A stretch of DNA of 64,000 nucleotides. Origin: Methylocella tundrae. Lineage in GTDB: Bacteria > Pseudomonadota > Alphaproteobacteria > Rhizobiales > Beijerinckiaceae. This document shows, piece by piece, positions 41,117-50,441 of the stretch. The position numbers and the translations under genes were made by a program. Location of the stretch: positions 124,001-188,000 of the forward strand of contig NZ_CABFMQ020000098.1 in assembly GCF_901905185.1 (NCBI RefSeq). Direction: 5' to 3'. Positions within the stretch are counted from its first letter, which is position 1; each line of letters opens with the position of its first letter. The notes beneath the pieces are model-generated. The model did no database searches. It was not told the origin of the DNA and was given only the letters and a program-made list of their open reading frames with translations.

Positions 41117-42637
41117 TCAATCGACCAGTTCGGGAACAAGCGCCTCCGCCGCGCGCATCGCTTCCTCAAGCTGCAAAGTCGATCTTTGCGGCGTAGCCGC
41201 GGGACATGGAAAATCAGTGCGCGCATGAGCGCCTCTGCTCTCATTTCGGCGTAACGCCGCGACCGCGATCATCAATCCGACGATGGCGGCGTCGCTCGCC
41301 GCCCGGTGATCCCGCGCCAAAGCAAACAATGTCCCAACGGCCTCGCGTAGTCCCTCGCCGTCGCGCAAAACGCCAACCGCGCGTGTCATGATCTGGCGCA
41401 CCGGAGCCGGATCGTCGGGAACAATGGGCTGAAGATCGCAGTGAACTTTCCGCCGGCGGACGGGGCTGGTCGAGGCGACGCTTTCTGCGACGAAGCCGCC
41501 GCAAACGACCGCCTCAAGCAGAGAATTGCTGGCAAGCCGGTTCGCACCATGGAGGCCCGTGCAGGCCGCCTCGCCGCACGCCCAGAGCCCTTCGACCGAA
41601 GTTCGTCCCATAAGATCCACATTGACGCCGCCCATGTGATAATGCGCCGCCGGACGGATCGGGATCGGCTGCGTCGCTGGGTCGACGCCCGCCGCCTGGC
41701 AAAAGCTCGTGATCGCGGGAAAGCGCTGGGCGAAACCGGCGCCGACGGCCTCGCGCGCGTCGAGAAAAACACGATGCCCCGCCGCCAGTTGCGCAAAGAC
41801 AGCGCGCGCCACGATGTCGCGCGGCGCAAGTTCGGCGCCTGGTTTGCCGGCCATGAAGCGGCGTCCGGTTTCGTCGATCAGGATGGCGCCTTCGCCCCGT
41901 ACGGTCTCGCTGATGAGCTTCAGCGGAAAAGAGTCGCTGTCGAGCGCCGTTGGGTGGAACTGCACAAATTCGAGGTCGGCCATCACGGCTCCTGCGCGAG
42001 CGGCCAGCGCCAGCCCTTGACCGAAAGAACCTGCCGGGTTGGTGCCATATTGGTAGAGGCCGCCAACGCCCCCTGTTGCGATGACGATGTGATTGGAGGC
42101 GAACAGAACGGGTCCGGTCTCCGCCTCGGCGACGACGCCGGTGACGGCATTGTCTTCGACGATCAGACGGTGCGCCGAGATCCCCTCGATAACCGTAATC
42201 GTTGGCGTGTTGCGGACGCGCTCAACCAGCGCACGCATGATTTCGCGGCCGCTGCCGTCGCCGCCGGCATGGACGATGCGGCGGCGCGAATGCGCGGCTT
42301 CAAGGCCAAGCACAAGACGCCCTTCCGCGTCGCGATCGAACGGCGCGCCATAGCGGATCAGTTCCTCGATCGCGGCGGGGGCGGCGCTTAGAATGGAATG
42401 CGCGACAGCCGCATCGCACAGCCCGTCACCGGCTTTGAGCGTATCGGCAAGATGCAAAGCGACGTCATCATCCGGTCCAAGACTCGCCGCGACGCCGCCC
42501 TGCGCGAGCACGCTCGACGCTTCAAGGCCCAGCGGCGCCTTGCTCAAGACGATGGCCGGCATCGGCGCCAAGGCAAGGGCCGTCGACAATCCGGCGAGAC
42601 CGCCGCCGACAATGATGCAAGCGCCCGTGGCGTCCAT
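41117..42637 (-). CDS. nadB: L-aspartate oxidase NadB
   Basis: A FAD enzyme that oxidises L-aspartate to iminoaspartate for quinolinate synthesis. It begins CIIVGGGLAGLSTALALAP (dinucleotide-binding), then VLAQGGVAASLGPDDDVALHLADTLKAGDGLC, HSRRRIVHAGGDGSGREIM, FVQFHPTALD and the catalytic ARDIVARAVFAQLA and AAHYHMGGVNVDLMGRTSVEGLWACGEAACTGLHGANRLASNSLLEAVV. The ATG at 42637 follows AGGGTGACC; an upstream TTG at 42676 would add 13 residues. It is the middle gene of nadABC. Confidence 0.95.
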   Translation of the reverse strand: MDATGACIIVGGGLAGLSTALALAPMPAIVLSKAPLGLEASSVLAQGGVAASLGPDDDVALHLADTLKAGDGLCDAAVAHSILSAAPAAIEELIRYGAPFDRDAEGRLVLGLEAAHSRRRIVHAGGDGSGREIMRALVERVRNTPTITVIEGISAHRLIVEDNAVTGVVAEAETGPVLFASNHIVIATGGVGGLYQYGTNPAGSFGQGLALAARAGAVMADLEFVQFHPTALDSDSFPLKLISETVRGEGAILIDETGRRFMAGKPGAELAPRDIVARAVFAQLAAGHRVFLDAREAVGAGFAQRFPAITSFCQAAGVDPATQPIPIRPAAHYHMGGVNVDLMGRTSVEGLWACGEAACTGLHGANRLASNSLLEAVVCGGFVAESVASTSPVRRRKVHCDLQPIVPDDPAPVRQIMTRAVGVLRDGEGLREAVGTLFALARDHRAASDAAIVGLMIAVAALRRNESRGAHARTDFPCPAATPQRSTLQLEEAMRAAEALVPELVD

Positions 42638-42691
42638 TTCGGTCACCCTAAATCTGTGTTCGGTGTGTTGGTTCAATCACGCCAGCCGGAC

Positions 42692-43729
42692 TTAACTGAC
42701 GGCCAGCATGCGCTCGACGGCGACGCGCGCGCGGGCGGCGATCGCGGGATCGATGCGCACCTCATGATGCATTGTCTCAAGGGCGCGTCTGATGTTGCCG
42801 AGCGTGATCTTCTTCATGTGCGGACAGAGATTGCACGGGCGCACGAACTCGAGCTCGGGATATTGCACGGCGACATTGTCGCTCATCGAACATTCGGTGA
42901 GCAGCACCAGCCGCGCCGGACGATGCCGCGCCACATAGGCCTGCATCGCCGCTGTCGAGCCGGAAAAATCGGCTTCCGCCACGACTTCCGGCGGACATTC
43001 GGGGTGCGCCAGAACGACGACGCCCGGATAGTCTTCACGCAGTTCGCGCACCTCGGCGGCGGTGAACAGCTCATGCACTTCGCAGTGGCCTGACCAGTTG
43101 ATGATCTTGACCTTCGTCTGTGCGGCGATATTGCGCGCAAGGAATTCGTCCGGCAGCATGATGACGCGATCGACGCCGAGCGATTCGACAACAGCCTTGG
43201 CGTTGCCCGACGTGCAGCAGATATCCGATTCCGCCTTCACCGCCGCCGACGTGTTGACATAAGTCACCACCGGGACGCCGGGATAAGTCCGGCGCAGCCG
43301 CCGCACATCCTCAGGCGTGATCGACTCGGCCAACGAGCAGCCGGCTCCCAGATCGGGGATCAGCACCGTCTTGTCCGGATTGAGCAGTTTCGCCGTCTCC
43401 GCCATGAAATGGACGCCGGCCAGAACAATCACATCGGCGTCGACATTCATGGCTTCACGCGCGAGGGCGAGGCTGTCGCCGACGATGTCCGAGACGCAGT
43501 GAAAGATCTCAGGCGTCTGATAATTATGCGCGAGCACCACCGCGTTGCGGGTGCGCTTCAACGTCATGATGGCGTCAATGTCGGCTGCGTAAATAGGCCA
43601 TTCGATCGCCGGGATCGCGTGGCTTACCTTGGCGTAGAGATCGCGCGCATGAGGCGCGACGGCCCGGCGCGCGCGCTGAGGCTCCTCGCCGCGATTGTCG
43701 ACACGCAAAACTTCCGACGGCAGAGCCAT
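42692..43729 (-). CDS. nadA: Quinolinate synthase NadA
   Basis: A [4Fe-4S] enzyme that condenses iminoaspartate with dihydroxyacetone phosphate to quinolinate. Three cluster Cys lie in DLGAGCSLAES, AESDICCTSGNA and VRPCNLCPHMKKITL. AHNYQTPEIFHCVSDIVGDSLALAR and GVHFMAETAKLLNPDKTVL are family signatures. The ATG at 43729 follows GGGAGTATAAGTCC, where the ribosome binding site overlaps the operator arm. The frame is open to 43792 upstream, but that part would include the operator. First structural gene of nadABC. Confidence 0.95.
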   Translation of the reverse strand: MALPSEVLRVDNRGEEPQRARRAVAPHARDLYAKVSHAIPAIEWPIYAADIDAIMTLKRTRNAVVLAHNYQTPEIFHCVSDIVGDSLALAREAMNVDADVIVLAGVHFMAETAKLLNPDKTVLIPDLGAGCSLAESITPEDVRRLRRTYPGVPVVTYVNTSAAVKAESDICCTSGNAKAVVESLGVDRVIMLPDEFLARNIAAQTKVKIINWSGHCEVHELFTAAEVRELREDYPGVVVLAHPECPPEVVAEADFSGSTAAMQAYVARHRPARLVLLTECSMSDNVAVQYPELEFVRPCNLCPHMKKITLGNIRRALETMHHEVRIDPAIAARARVAVERMLAVS

Positions 43730-43732
43730 GGA

Positions 43733-43783
43733 CTTATACTCCCTCTGAGCATTATTGGTCCATATGCTGGGGATGAGTATAAG
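43733..43783 (-). promoter_or_regulatory. Nested dyad operator between nadQ and nadA
   Basis: A 51-bp element with two inverted repeats sharing the same centre (43758): outer arms CTTATACTC/GAGTATAAG (9 bp, perfect) and inner arms AGCAT/ATGCT. It spans almost the whole 59-bp gap between nadQ and nadA and touches the nadA ribosome binding site. NadQ, encoded just upstream, is the obvious candidate ligand. It could equally form an mRNA hairpin covering the nadA start. Confidence 0.7.
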
Positions 43784-43788
43784 ATTTG

Positions 43789-44772
43789 TCAAGCCTTCGC
43801 GATCGGCAACTTGGTGCCGACGATGGCGCGCTCCGTGAAAACGGCGCGACGGAAGCAGAAGAGTTTGGCGGGCCGCCCCCCTGTATCCTGGCTAGTTTCC
43901 CCGGTTTCTTCGACGAGTTCCTGCTGTTCGATCAGGCGGCGAAAATTTTGTTTGTGCAGCAATCGTCCAGCTAAAGCTTCAACGCAGCGCTGCAACTGCA
44001 AGAGCGTAAAAGTCTCGGGCATCAACTCGAAAACAACGGGGTGATACTTGATCTTTGCGCGGAGCCTTGCGATCCCGGTCGCAAGGATGCGACGATGATC
44101 GAGGATCATCGAGCGCCCGCCCTCCGGCGGCGTGATCGGGCTCCCGCGCCGCGCTTCGGCGATGAGCCCGGCCTCGAAGAGAAGCTCGTACCGCTGCAGG
44201 ACGAGTTCCTCGTTCCAGGCGCGGCCATCGAGGCCAAAGGTGATCGTCGCACGCTGAAGCCGCTCCTGCCGCAGTTCGGACTCCTCCGCGGAGTCGATCC
44301 AGGAGCGCAGGCGCGGCGCCAGCGTCGTTTCGATCATGGCGGGGGCTCCGACGCGATGATCCTCCCAGGGAAAATAGGAATACCAGCTGCCCCAGCTCGC
44401 TTCATATTCGCCGGAGGCGGGCTGTTCACGGGTAAGGCCAAGGTAGCTGATCGAGATGATCTGCTGCTCGGCGCCAGCGCGATCCTTGTCCGCGAAAGTG
44501 TAAAGCTGCTCGACATAGCCGAGCGGCAGGCGGGTCTGGCGTTCGACCCAGGCGCGAAGGCCAGATTGAAGCGAGCGATGCGCGATCTGGAAAGGACCCG
44601 AAGGCAGGGCCCGCTGATCCTGGATCGTCAAAACGCGCGGGTCGCCGCAGGTGACCGCGACGAGCACCGCGATGAGATCGGCGGCGATGCCCTTCCCCTC
44701 CGCGACGGGAATCGCGGACGAACTGGCGCGCGCCTGCGCCCCGACGATATCTCGCTCCTGAAACGATGCCAT
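43789..44772 (-). CDS. nadQ: NadQ transcriptional regulator of NAD synthesis
   Basis: A 327-residue regulator of the alphaproteobacterial NadQ family (COG4111 type), which combines a Nudix-like N-terminal domain without hydrolase function and a C-terminal winged helix. The Nudix-like part includes IQDQRALPSGPFQIAHRSLQSGLRAWVERQTRLPLGYVEQLYTFAD. The C-terminal ELMPETFTLLQLQRCVEALAGRLLHKQNFRRLIEQQELVEETGE resembles the DNA-binding helix region of NrtR relatives. The catalytic Nudix box is not intact, as expected for a sensor. It is directly upstream of nadABC and the dyad operator lies in between. Confidence 0.85.
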   Translation of the reverse strand: MASFQERDIVGAQARASSSAIPVAEGKGIAADLIAVLVAVTCGDPRVLTIQDQRALPSGPFQIAHRSLQSGLRAWVERQTRLPLGYVEQLYTFADKDRAGAEQQIISISYLGLTREQPASGEYEASWGSWYSYFPWEDHRVGAPAMIETTLAPRLRSWIDSAEESELRQERLQRATITFGLDGRAWNEELVLQRYELLFEAGLIAEARRGSPITPPEGGRSMILDHRRILATGIARLRAKIKYHPVVFELMPETFTLLQLQRCVEALAGRLLHKQNFRRLIEQQELVEETGETSQDTGGRPAKLFCFRRAVFTERAIVGTKLPIAKA

Positions 44773-44857
44773 GACTTATGCGCTCTGAACAGGCCCCGAT
44801 GACGCGCTTATATCTAATCTTTGTCGGGGACGAGCGCCATCCATCGGCGACCCTCGG

Positions 44858-45232
44858 TCATCCTATGTCGAGATCGATCGCCGAGACGACATGACGCGGC
44901 CATCGCCAGGGCGCGACGAAAACAGCGTCGCCGCGCAGGGTCAAAGCGGCGGCGAAAGAGTTGGACGCCAGCCAGACTCTCGCGGCGCGCGAAATGCGGC
45001 GGCGTTTCTCGGCGGAAATCGCCGCCCGCGCTTCGTCGAGGGTCGGTCTGACCTTCACTTCGACAAAGGCGATGGTGTCGCCGCGCCGGGCAATAATGTC
45101 GATCTCTCCGCCGTGAACGCGATAGCGGCAGGCGAGGATCGCGTAGAATTTGAACCGCAAGGCCGCGATGGCGACGCGCTCGGCCGTCAGCCCCTGCCAA
45201 AGCGCGGCGCGCCGATCATCCGCGCTGCGCAA
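44858..45232 (-). CDS. yraN: YraN family (UPF0102) protein
   Basis: A 124-residue Holliday-junction-resolvase-like nuclease-fold protein of unknown role. It shows the family core GLTAERVAIAALRFKFYAILACRYRVHGGEIDIIARRGDTIAFVEVKVR, with the Glu-Ile-Asp and Glu-Val-Lys metal-site pattern. The start is TTG at 45232 preceded by AGGA. It follows rsmI by 25 bp on the same strand, the conserved lpoA-rsmI-yraN neighbourhood of Proteobacteria. Confidence 0.88.
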   Translation of the reverse strand: MRSADDRRAALWQGLTAERVAIAALRFKFYAILACRYRVHGGEIDIIARRGDTIAFVEVKVRPTLDEARAAISAEKRRRISRAARVWLASNSFAAALTLRGDAVFVAPWRWPRHVVSAIDLDIG

Positions 45233-45257
45233 GGATTTTCCTGTCGCGTGTCAAGGA

Positions 45258-46244
<987 letters not shown>

Positions 46245-46322
46245 GGTCCGCTCCGCCCTGGTTTCCCGGCCGGTCTCCGGGCCCGCGGGTTGAACGCTCC
46301 CGCAGCCCGTTCGATAAATCAT

Positions 46323-46591
46323 CCGCTCGTTCTATTTATAGAACTCGCCGCGCGATTCTGCAAGAAAGAGCGGTGCATGTACGGTTTCTATTGCCCAAGC
46401 TTCAATTTTGTGACTGAAACTGCCGGTAAGTTTCATGGTAACACGGTCGCAGCCTTGTGGATTGGCTCAAATGCGCGTAGCGCCGCACGGCCGCGCACGG
46501 GATGTGTTGGACGCATGATCTTGGCCGAGGGCTCGACTGTTATTGAAGATCAGGCTGGAAAGCGCCGACGCGGCGTTCGGAGACCGCATCG
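46323..46591. other. Divergent promoter region rsmI / lpoA-like
   Basis: About 270 bp, AT-richer than its flanks around 46370-46440, holding the divergent promoters of rsmI and the LpoA-like gene. A dyad GAAACTGCCGGTAAGTTTC is at 46420-46438. No sigma factor box was assigned. Confidence 0.4.
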
Positions 46592-47815
46592 ATGAGAGCT
46601 CTTTTCCGCGCAGGCGGCCCGGCGGCGGCGCTGATGAAATCATTCTGCGCCCTATCGTTTGCTTTATCGCTGACGGCTTGCGGGTCCTCCAACGGCCCAT
46701 TCGTGCGCCCGCCCGCCGATTCGATCGCGGGTGGACAGAAGAACAGCCCCGCGGCCGCAGGAGCGCCCGCCGAGCATATCGGCTCGGGTCCGGTCAAGGT
46801 CGCCCTGGTGCTGCCGCTGACGCAGGCTTCCGGCGCTCCCAGCGTCGTCGGCGCGTCTTTGCGCAACGCCGCCGAAATGGCTCTGACCGAGGCGGGGAGC
46901 AATGATCTTACCTTGATCGTCAAGGACGATCATTCGACGCCGGATGGCGCGCGCATCGCGGCGCAAGAGGCGTTGGCCGAAGGCGCCGATTTGATCATCG
47001 GCCCGCTCTTTGCCCCAAGCGTGCGCGAAGTCGGCCGCCTGGCGCACGGGGCCGACAAATCAGTGATCGCCTTTTCGACCGACGCATCGACCGGCGGCAA
47101 GGGCGTCTATCTATTGTCTTTCCTTGTCGAATCCTATGTCAACCGGATCATTGATTTCGCCGCGTCCAAGGGCAAAAAATCGATGGCTGCTCTGATCCCA
47201 GAGAATGACTACGGCCGCGTCGCCGAAGCCGCCTTCCAGCAGGCGGCCGCACGCGACAATGTTCGCGTCATGACGATCGAGCATTATCAGCCACAGACGC
47301 TGGCGGCCGCCGCGCAGAAAATCGCGGCGCTCGGCGATCAGATCGACGCGCTTTTCATTCCCGAACAAGCCGACGCCATGCCGGCCGTCTCCACGGCTCT
47401 GACGACGGCTGGCCTCAGCGCCAAAAAAGTGCAGATTCTCGGAACGGGACTGTGGAACGACGCCCGGGTTCTGAAACTTCCCGCCCTGCAAGGCGCCTGG
47501 TTCTCCGCCCCTGAAAACGGCGGCTACAACGCATTTTCGGCGCGCTACCACGCCAAATATGGCTCCGATCCGACACGGATCGCAACGCTCAGCTATGACG
47601 CGGTGTCACTCGCCGCCGCGCTCGCGCATACACAAGGCTCGCAACGCTATTCGGAAAATGTGCTGACCAACCGCTCAGGCTTCAACGGCGCCGACGGCGT
47701 CTTCCGCTTTCTTCCCGATGGCGCAAATGAGCGCGGCCTATCGGTGCTTGAGATCAACGATGGAATCGCGACGCCGATCAGCCCGGCGCCGCATTCCTTC
47801 GCGGGAGCTTCGTGA
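46592..47815 (+). CDS. LpoA-like penicillin-binding protein activator lipoprotein
   Basis: A 407-residue lipoprotein with a periplasmic binding-protein (Peripla_BP_6) fold. The signal ends in lipobox LTACG, so it is lipid-anchored. VKVALVLPLTQASGAPSVVGASLRNAAEMALTEAG starts the first lobe, and VKDDHSTPDGARIAAQEALAEGADLIIGPLFAPSVREVGRLA is typical. In Gammaproteobacteria the homologue activates PBP1A; in Alphaproteobacteria this group is often annotated as an ABC substrate-binding protein, but it stands next to rsmI-yraN like lpoA. The ATG at 46634 gives a shorter signal peptide and is also possible. Confidence 0.82.
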   Translation: MRALFRAGGPAAALMKSFCALSFALSLTACGSSNGPFVRPPADSIAGGQKNSPAAAGAPAEHIGSGPVKVALVLPLTQASGAPSVVGASLRNAAEMALTEAGSNDLTLIVKDDHSTPDGARIAAQEALAEGADLIIGPLFAPSVREVGRLAHGADKSVIAFSTDASTGGKGVYLLSFLVESYVNRIIDFAASKGKKSMAALIPENDYGRVAEAAFQQAAARDNVRVMTIEHYQPQTLAAAAQKIAALGDQIDALFIPEQADAMPAVSTALTTAGLSAKKVQILGTGLWNDARVLKLPALQGAWFSAPENGGYNAFSARYHAKYGSDPTRIATLSYDAVSLAAALAHTQGSQRYSENVLTNRSGFNGADGVFRFLPDGANERGLSVLEINDGIATPISPAPHSFAGAS

Positions 47816-47845
47816 GGCGGCGATCCAATACGGTCGCCGCGCGCC

Positions 47846-48004
47846 TTAATGTATGAGGAACATCAGGGCGAAAGAGATGATGACGAGCGCCAGACCCCCG
47901 AACAGGACATAATGCATTGGCGCCCTGTTGGTGCCCTGCCGCGCCTCCGTCTTGTTCCTTACAATGGGAGTCTCGGCGTCCCTGGCGTAGGTATGCTGAT
48001 CCAT
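47846..48004 (-). CDS. Small single-pass membrane protein
   Basis: A 52-residue protein with a polar N-terminus (MDQHTYARDAETPIVRNK) and one C-terminal hydrophobic segment (YVLFGGLALVIISFALMFLIH). The ATG at 48004 follows GGAGC. It lies 41 bp after the YciF gene on the same strand and is probably co-transcribed. Function unknown; the position within the general stress response region suggests a stress-related role. Confidence 0.65.
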   Translation of the reverse strand: MDQHTYARDAETPIVRNKTEARQGTNRAPMHYVLFGGLALVIISFALMFLIH

Positions 48005-48045
48005 CGCAAAGCTCCTCTGATGGTCCGGCGATCCGGCGAATATGC

Positions 48046-48534
48046 TTACGCCGCCGCCTGATTGATGGATTGCCGCGCGAGTTGCGTCAGCAGTTCGTCC
48101 GTTTTCTTTTCCTCGGCCAGCGTCTCGCTCAAAAGTCGGCTCGCCTCTTTCATGCCAAGCTGGTTGGCCCAGGCGATGAGCGCGCCATACCGCGCGATTT
48201 CGTAATGTTCGACGGTCTGCGCCGACGCCACAATGCCAGCGTCGCAAACGCTCGAATCGTCAATTTCCTCCATCGTCTCTTTGGCCTCGGCAAGAATTCC
48301 GTCCATCGCTTCGCACCGAACCGACCGCGCCGCAACGCCGCAGCTCTCGAAAATCTTTTCGATTCGTTCGATCTGTTGCTCGGTTTCCTCGCGGTGCTTT
48401 TCAAACGCTTTCTTCAGCTCCGGCGCGGCGGCTCCCTTGGCCATTTTCGGCAGCGATTTATAGATCTGCTTTTCAGCGTAGTAGATATCCTTGAGCGTAT
48501 GCAGAAAGAGATCGTTCATCGACTTTACGGCCAT
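48046..48534 (-). CDS. yciF: YciF-type ferritin-like protein (DUF892)
   Basis: A 162-residue four-helix protein of the DUF892/YciF family. MNDLFLHTLKDIYYAEKQIYKSLPKMAKGA is the first helix with conserved Glu, and AEAKETMEEI, AQTVEHYEIARYGALIAWANQLG and LAEEKKTDELLTQLA carry Glu/His residues expected at a di-iron site. These proteins are induced under osmotic and general stress in many bacteria. It sits among other stress genes, with EcfG-type promoters nearby, although none was found directly in front of it. Confidence 0.9.
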   Translation of the reverse strand: MAVKSMNDLFLHTLKDIYYAEKQIYKSLPKMAKGAAAPELKKAFEKHREETEQQIERIEKIFESCGVAARSVRCEAMDGILAEAKETMEEIDDSSVCDAGIVASAQTVEHYEIARYGALIAWANQLGMKEASRLLSETLAEEKKTDELLTQLARQSINQAAA

Positions 48535-48742
48535 GCTTCATTCTCCCATATCGATCGGCGCGGCGAAGGCGCTGTGAGCCAAAGGAAGTCTTGAGAGCGG
48601 ATAAGGTTCATTTCGACGGCGCCGCGCCGGCAATTTTTTCCCTTCGGCGACGGCTCGCGAGCGCGCGCTCGCCGGAAGTCATGTCGCGCCGCCCGATATC
48701 CAGCCGGGTCTTGCGGGTCCCGCCCGCGCTCGAACAAGCGCC

Positions 48743-48767
48743 GGAACCCGCCTTCGCGGAGCGCGTT
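48743..48767 (+). promoter_or_regulatory. EcfG-type promoter, proline-rich protein gene
   Basis: GGAAC (48743-48747), 16-bp spacer, CGTT (48764-48767), about 45 bp before the start of the proline-rich protein gene. It matches the alphaproteobacterial general-stress consensus exactly. Confidence 0.75.
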
Positions 48768-48812
48768 CGCGGTCGAACCTCCTTCTTCCCCCTTCGCTAA
48801 AAGGAGAGATTT

Positions 48813-49058
48813 TTGACCCATCGCGTGGATCTCGAAGCCCAGCAAGTTCCCAAACCTCCGGCTCCTCCGCAGCCAGCGCCGGCCCCAGACATTTCGCCCG
48901 GCAATTTTCCGCCGTCCCCAGGTCCTGATATCCCAGCCCCCGACCCGCCGCCCCTCCCGGTCGAAAATCCCGGCGATACGCCGCTGCCGCCAGTGATTGA
49001 TCCGGATGCGCCGGACCCGGCTGATCCGCGCACACCGCCGACCCGCGCGCTCATGTGA
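48813..49058 (+). CDS. Proline-rich small protein
   Basis: 81 residues, more than a third of them Pro, with many Asp and Ala: for example SPGNFPPSPGPDIPAPDPPP. It starts at TTG behind AAAAGGAGA. No signal peptide or membrane segment, so it may be intrinsically disordered and cytoplasmic. Similar proline-rich short proteins occur in Hyphomicrobiales stress regions. An EcfG promoter upstream supports a general-stress role. No function assigned. Confidence 0.65.
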   Translation: MTHRVDLEAQQVPKPPAPPQPAPAPDISPGNFPPSPGPDIPAPDPPPLPVENPGDTPLPPVIDPDAPDPADPRTPPTRALM

Positions 49059-49104
49059 ATGGCCCGCGACGAGCGTCATCATTCTCGGCGACAAGTATAG
49101 CTAA

Positions 49105-49130
49105 GGAACCAATACAACAGCGTGTGAGTT
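49105..49130 (+). promoter_or_regulatory. EcfG-like promoter, DUF3309 gene
   Basis: GGAAC (49105-49109), 17-bp spacer and AGTT (49127-49130), about 45 bp before the DUF3309 start. The -10 element departs from CGTT at one position. Confidence 0.6.
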
Positions 49131-49174
49131 GATTTTCCAGTTGCTCAGTCGCGATCCTGCAAAAGGAGCGTCTC

Positions 49175-49336
49175 ATGTCTCTTACGACAATCCTTCTCAT
49201 AATCCTTGTTTTGATACTCCTCGGCGCCCTTCCCTCGTGGCCGTACAGCCGCAGTTGGGGTTATGGCCCTTCCGGGATTGTTGGAGTTCTTCTGGTCGTG
49301 CTCGTCATTGTGTTGCTGACACGCGGCGGCATTTAG
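49175..49336 (+). CDS. DUF3309 small membrane protein
   Basis: A 53-residue protein. It reads MSLTTILLIILVLILLGA, then a short PSWPYSRSWGYGPSG loop and VGVLLVVLVIVLLTRGG, the usual DUF3309 plan of two hydrophobic segments around a Trp/Tyr/Pro turn. AAAAGGAG precedes the ATG. The family is widespread in Alphaproteobacteria and Gammaproteobacteria, often under stress sigma control. Function unknown. Confidence 0.85.
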   Translation: MSLTTILLIILVLILLGALPSWPYSRSWGYGPSGIVGVLLVVLVIVLLTRGGI

Positions 49337-49467
49337 CGCAGACTTGGGGTGGTCTGATTTGGTCCAGAGCCGCATTCTTGAAGGCGCCTTGGGTCGCTGG
49401 ATAAATTGGAAAGTCGTAGTCAACCCTCGCTTGAGCAGCCGCGTTCTGTCACACATTCGGAGTTAAT

Positions 49468-49788
49468 ATGACTGACACCAAAATCCTTGACGAAGCATCG
49501 CAAAATCTGAGCGCCGATCTCGCCGCCTTGCGCGACGACATCACAAAGCTTACGGCGTCGGTGACAAAATTGGTCAAAGCCGAGGCTTCGGCTACATCCG
49601 ATTCGGTCTATGGCGCTGTCGACGCCGCGCGACAAAAGCTGTCCGACAGCGCGTCCGACGCCAAGCATCGGCTCGCTGGCGCAAGCTCGGATCTCGAAGC
49701 CACCATCGAGCGCAATCCCCTGATCGCGGTTCTCATCGCTCTGGCAACAGGTCTGATTATCGGATTGCTGAGCCGCGCACGCAAATGA
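49468..49788 (+). CDS. DUF883 (ElaB/YqjD-like) membrane-anchored protein
   Basis: A 106-residue protein: amphipathic helix (residues 8-75) with ADLAALRDDITKLTASVTKLVK, likely coiled coil, and a single C-terminal membrane anchor NPLIAVLIALATGLIIGLLSRARK. DUF883 proteins of enterobacteria (YqjD, ElaB) associate with ribosomes at the inner membrane in stationary phase; transfer of that role here is inference. The stop overlaps the next gene by 4 bp. Confidence 0.88.
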   Translation: MTDTKILDEASQNLSADLAALRDDITKLTASVTKLVKAEASATSDSVYGAVDAARQKLSDSASDAKHRLAGASSDLEATIERNPLIAVLIALATGLIIGLLSRARK

Positions 49789-50348
49789 ACCCATTGATCA
49801 AGCGGCTGGCGCATGAGGCGGTCGCTCCGCTGGAGGAGATGCTTGCGCGGCTGATCCGGACGGCCGCCCTCATCGCCATGGCGACGGGCTGCGCCATCGC
49901 AGCCTCGGTGTTTCTGACGGTTGATCTCTTTCTCTATCTACAAGGATTATGGGGCTCGCTGGCGGCCGCCTCGTGCGTCGCGGCGCTCTATCTCGTCGGC
50001 GCTATCATATTTCTCGTGCTGGCGCTGCGACGTCCTTCGCCCGCTCCATCCGCAAGTGCGCCTTCCGCGACCATCGCGAGCGCCCCCCCTGTCATGGCGG
50101 CGGCGTCCGTCGGAGCCCAAGCGGCGCCGCCATCCCCGCCCAATGCGGCATTCGCCGCCAACATCGACGCCGCCGTGGCTCCGGTGCTCGGCGTATTGCG
50201 CGAGGCCGGTCTTGAAAAGGAGGTTATCGCCATCGAGGCGGGGGCCGAAGTCGTCAAGCAATTGAACCCATTTTCACTTGTCGCTTTCGCCGTCGGCGCC
50301 GGCGTGTTCCTCGGACGAACGCTCGGCACGAAACGAACGCTGTTTTGA
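49785..50348 (+). CDS. YqjE-like (phage holin superfamily III) membrane protein
   Basis: A 187-residue inner-membrane protein. LIRTAALIAMATGCAIAASVFLTVDLFLYLQGLWGSLAAASCVAALYLVGAIIFLVLALRR forms two membrane segments in the YqjE-like pattern. A Pro/Ala-rich linker (about 88-125) leads to a C-terminal helix with AVAPVLGVLREAGLEKEVIAIEAGAEVVKQLNPFSLVAFAVGAGVFLGRTLG, a third hydrophobic segment. It is coupled to the DUF883 gene by a 4-bp overlap, like yqjD-yqjE. Stress-related membrane role is likely. Confidence 0.75.
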   Translation: MNPLIKRLAHEAVAPLEEMLARLIRTAALIAMATGCAIAASVFLTVDLFLYLQGLWGSLAAASCVAALYLVGAIIFLVLALRRPSPAPSASAPSATIASAPPVMAAASVGAQAAPPSPPNAAFAANIDAAVAPVLGVLREAGLEKEVIAIEAGAEVVKQLNPFSLVAFAVGAGVFLGRTLGTKRTLF

Positions 50349-50371
50349 ACATCGAGGATTGAAAGAAAAAG

Positions 50372-50401
50372 GATCGATTCGGCTTGCGCCGAATCAATCC
50401 T
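50372..50401. other. Strong hairpin after the YqjE-like gene
   Basis: Arms GGATCGATTCGGC and GCCGAATCAATCC pair over 12 of 13 positions around a 4-base loop. There is no T-tract on either side, so it may protect the mRNA end or block read-through together with the terminator that follows. Confidence 0.6.
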
Positions 50402-50414
50402 GGAGCTTTCCGCA

Positions 50415-50441
50415 GCGCGCTTAAACGAGCGCGCTTTTTGA
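50415..50441 (+). terminator. Intrinsic terminator of the DUF883-YqjE operon
   Basis: Stem AGCGCGCT/AGCGCGCT (50415-50422 and 50429-50436) followed by TTTTTG. It overlaps the stop codon of the convergent phyR gene. Confidence 0.85.
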
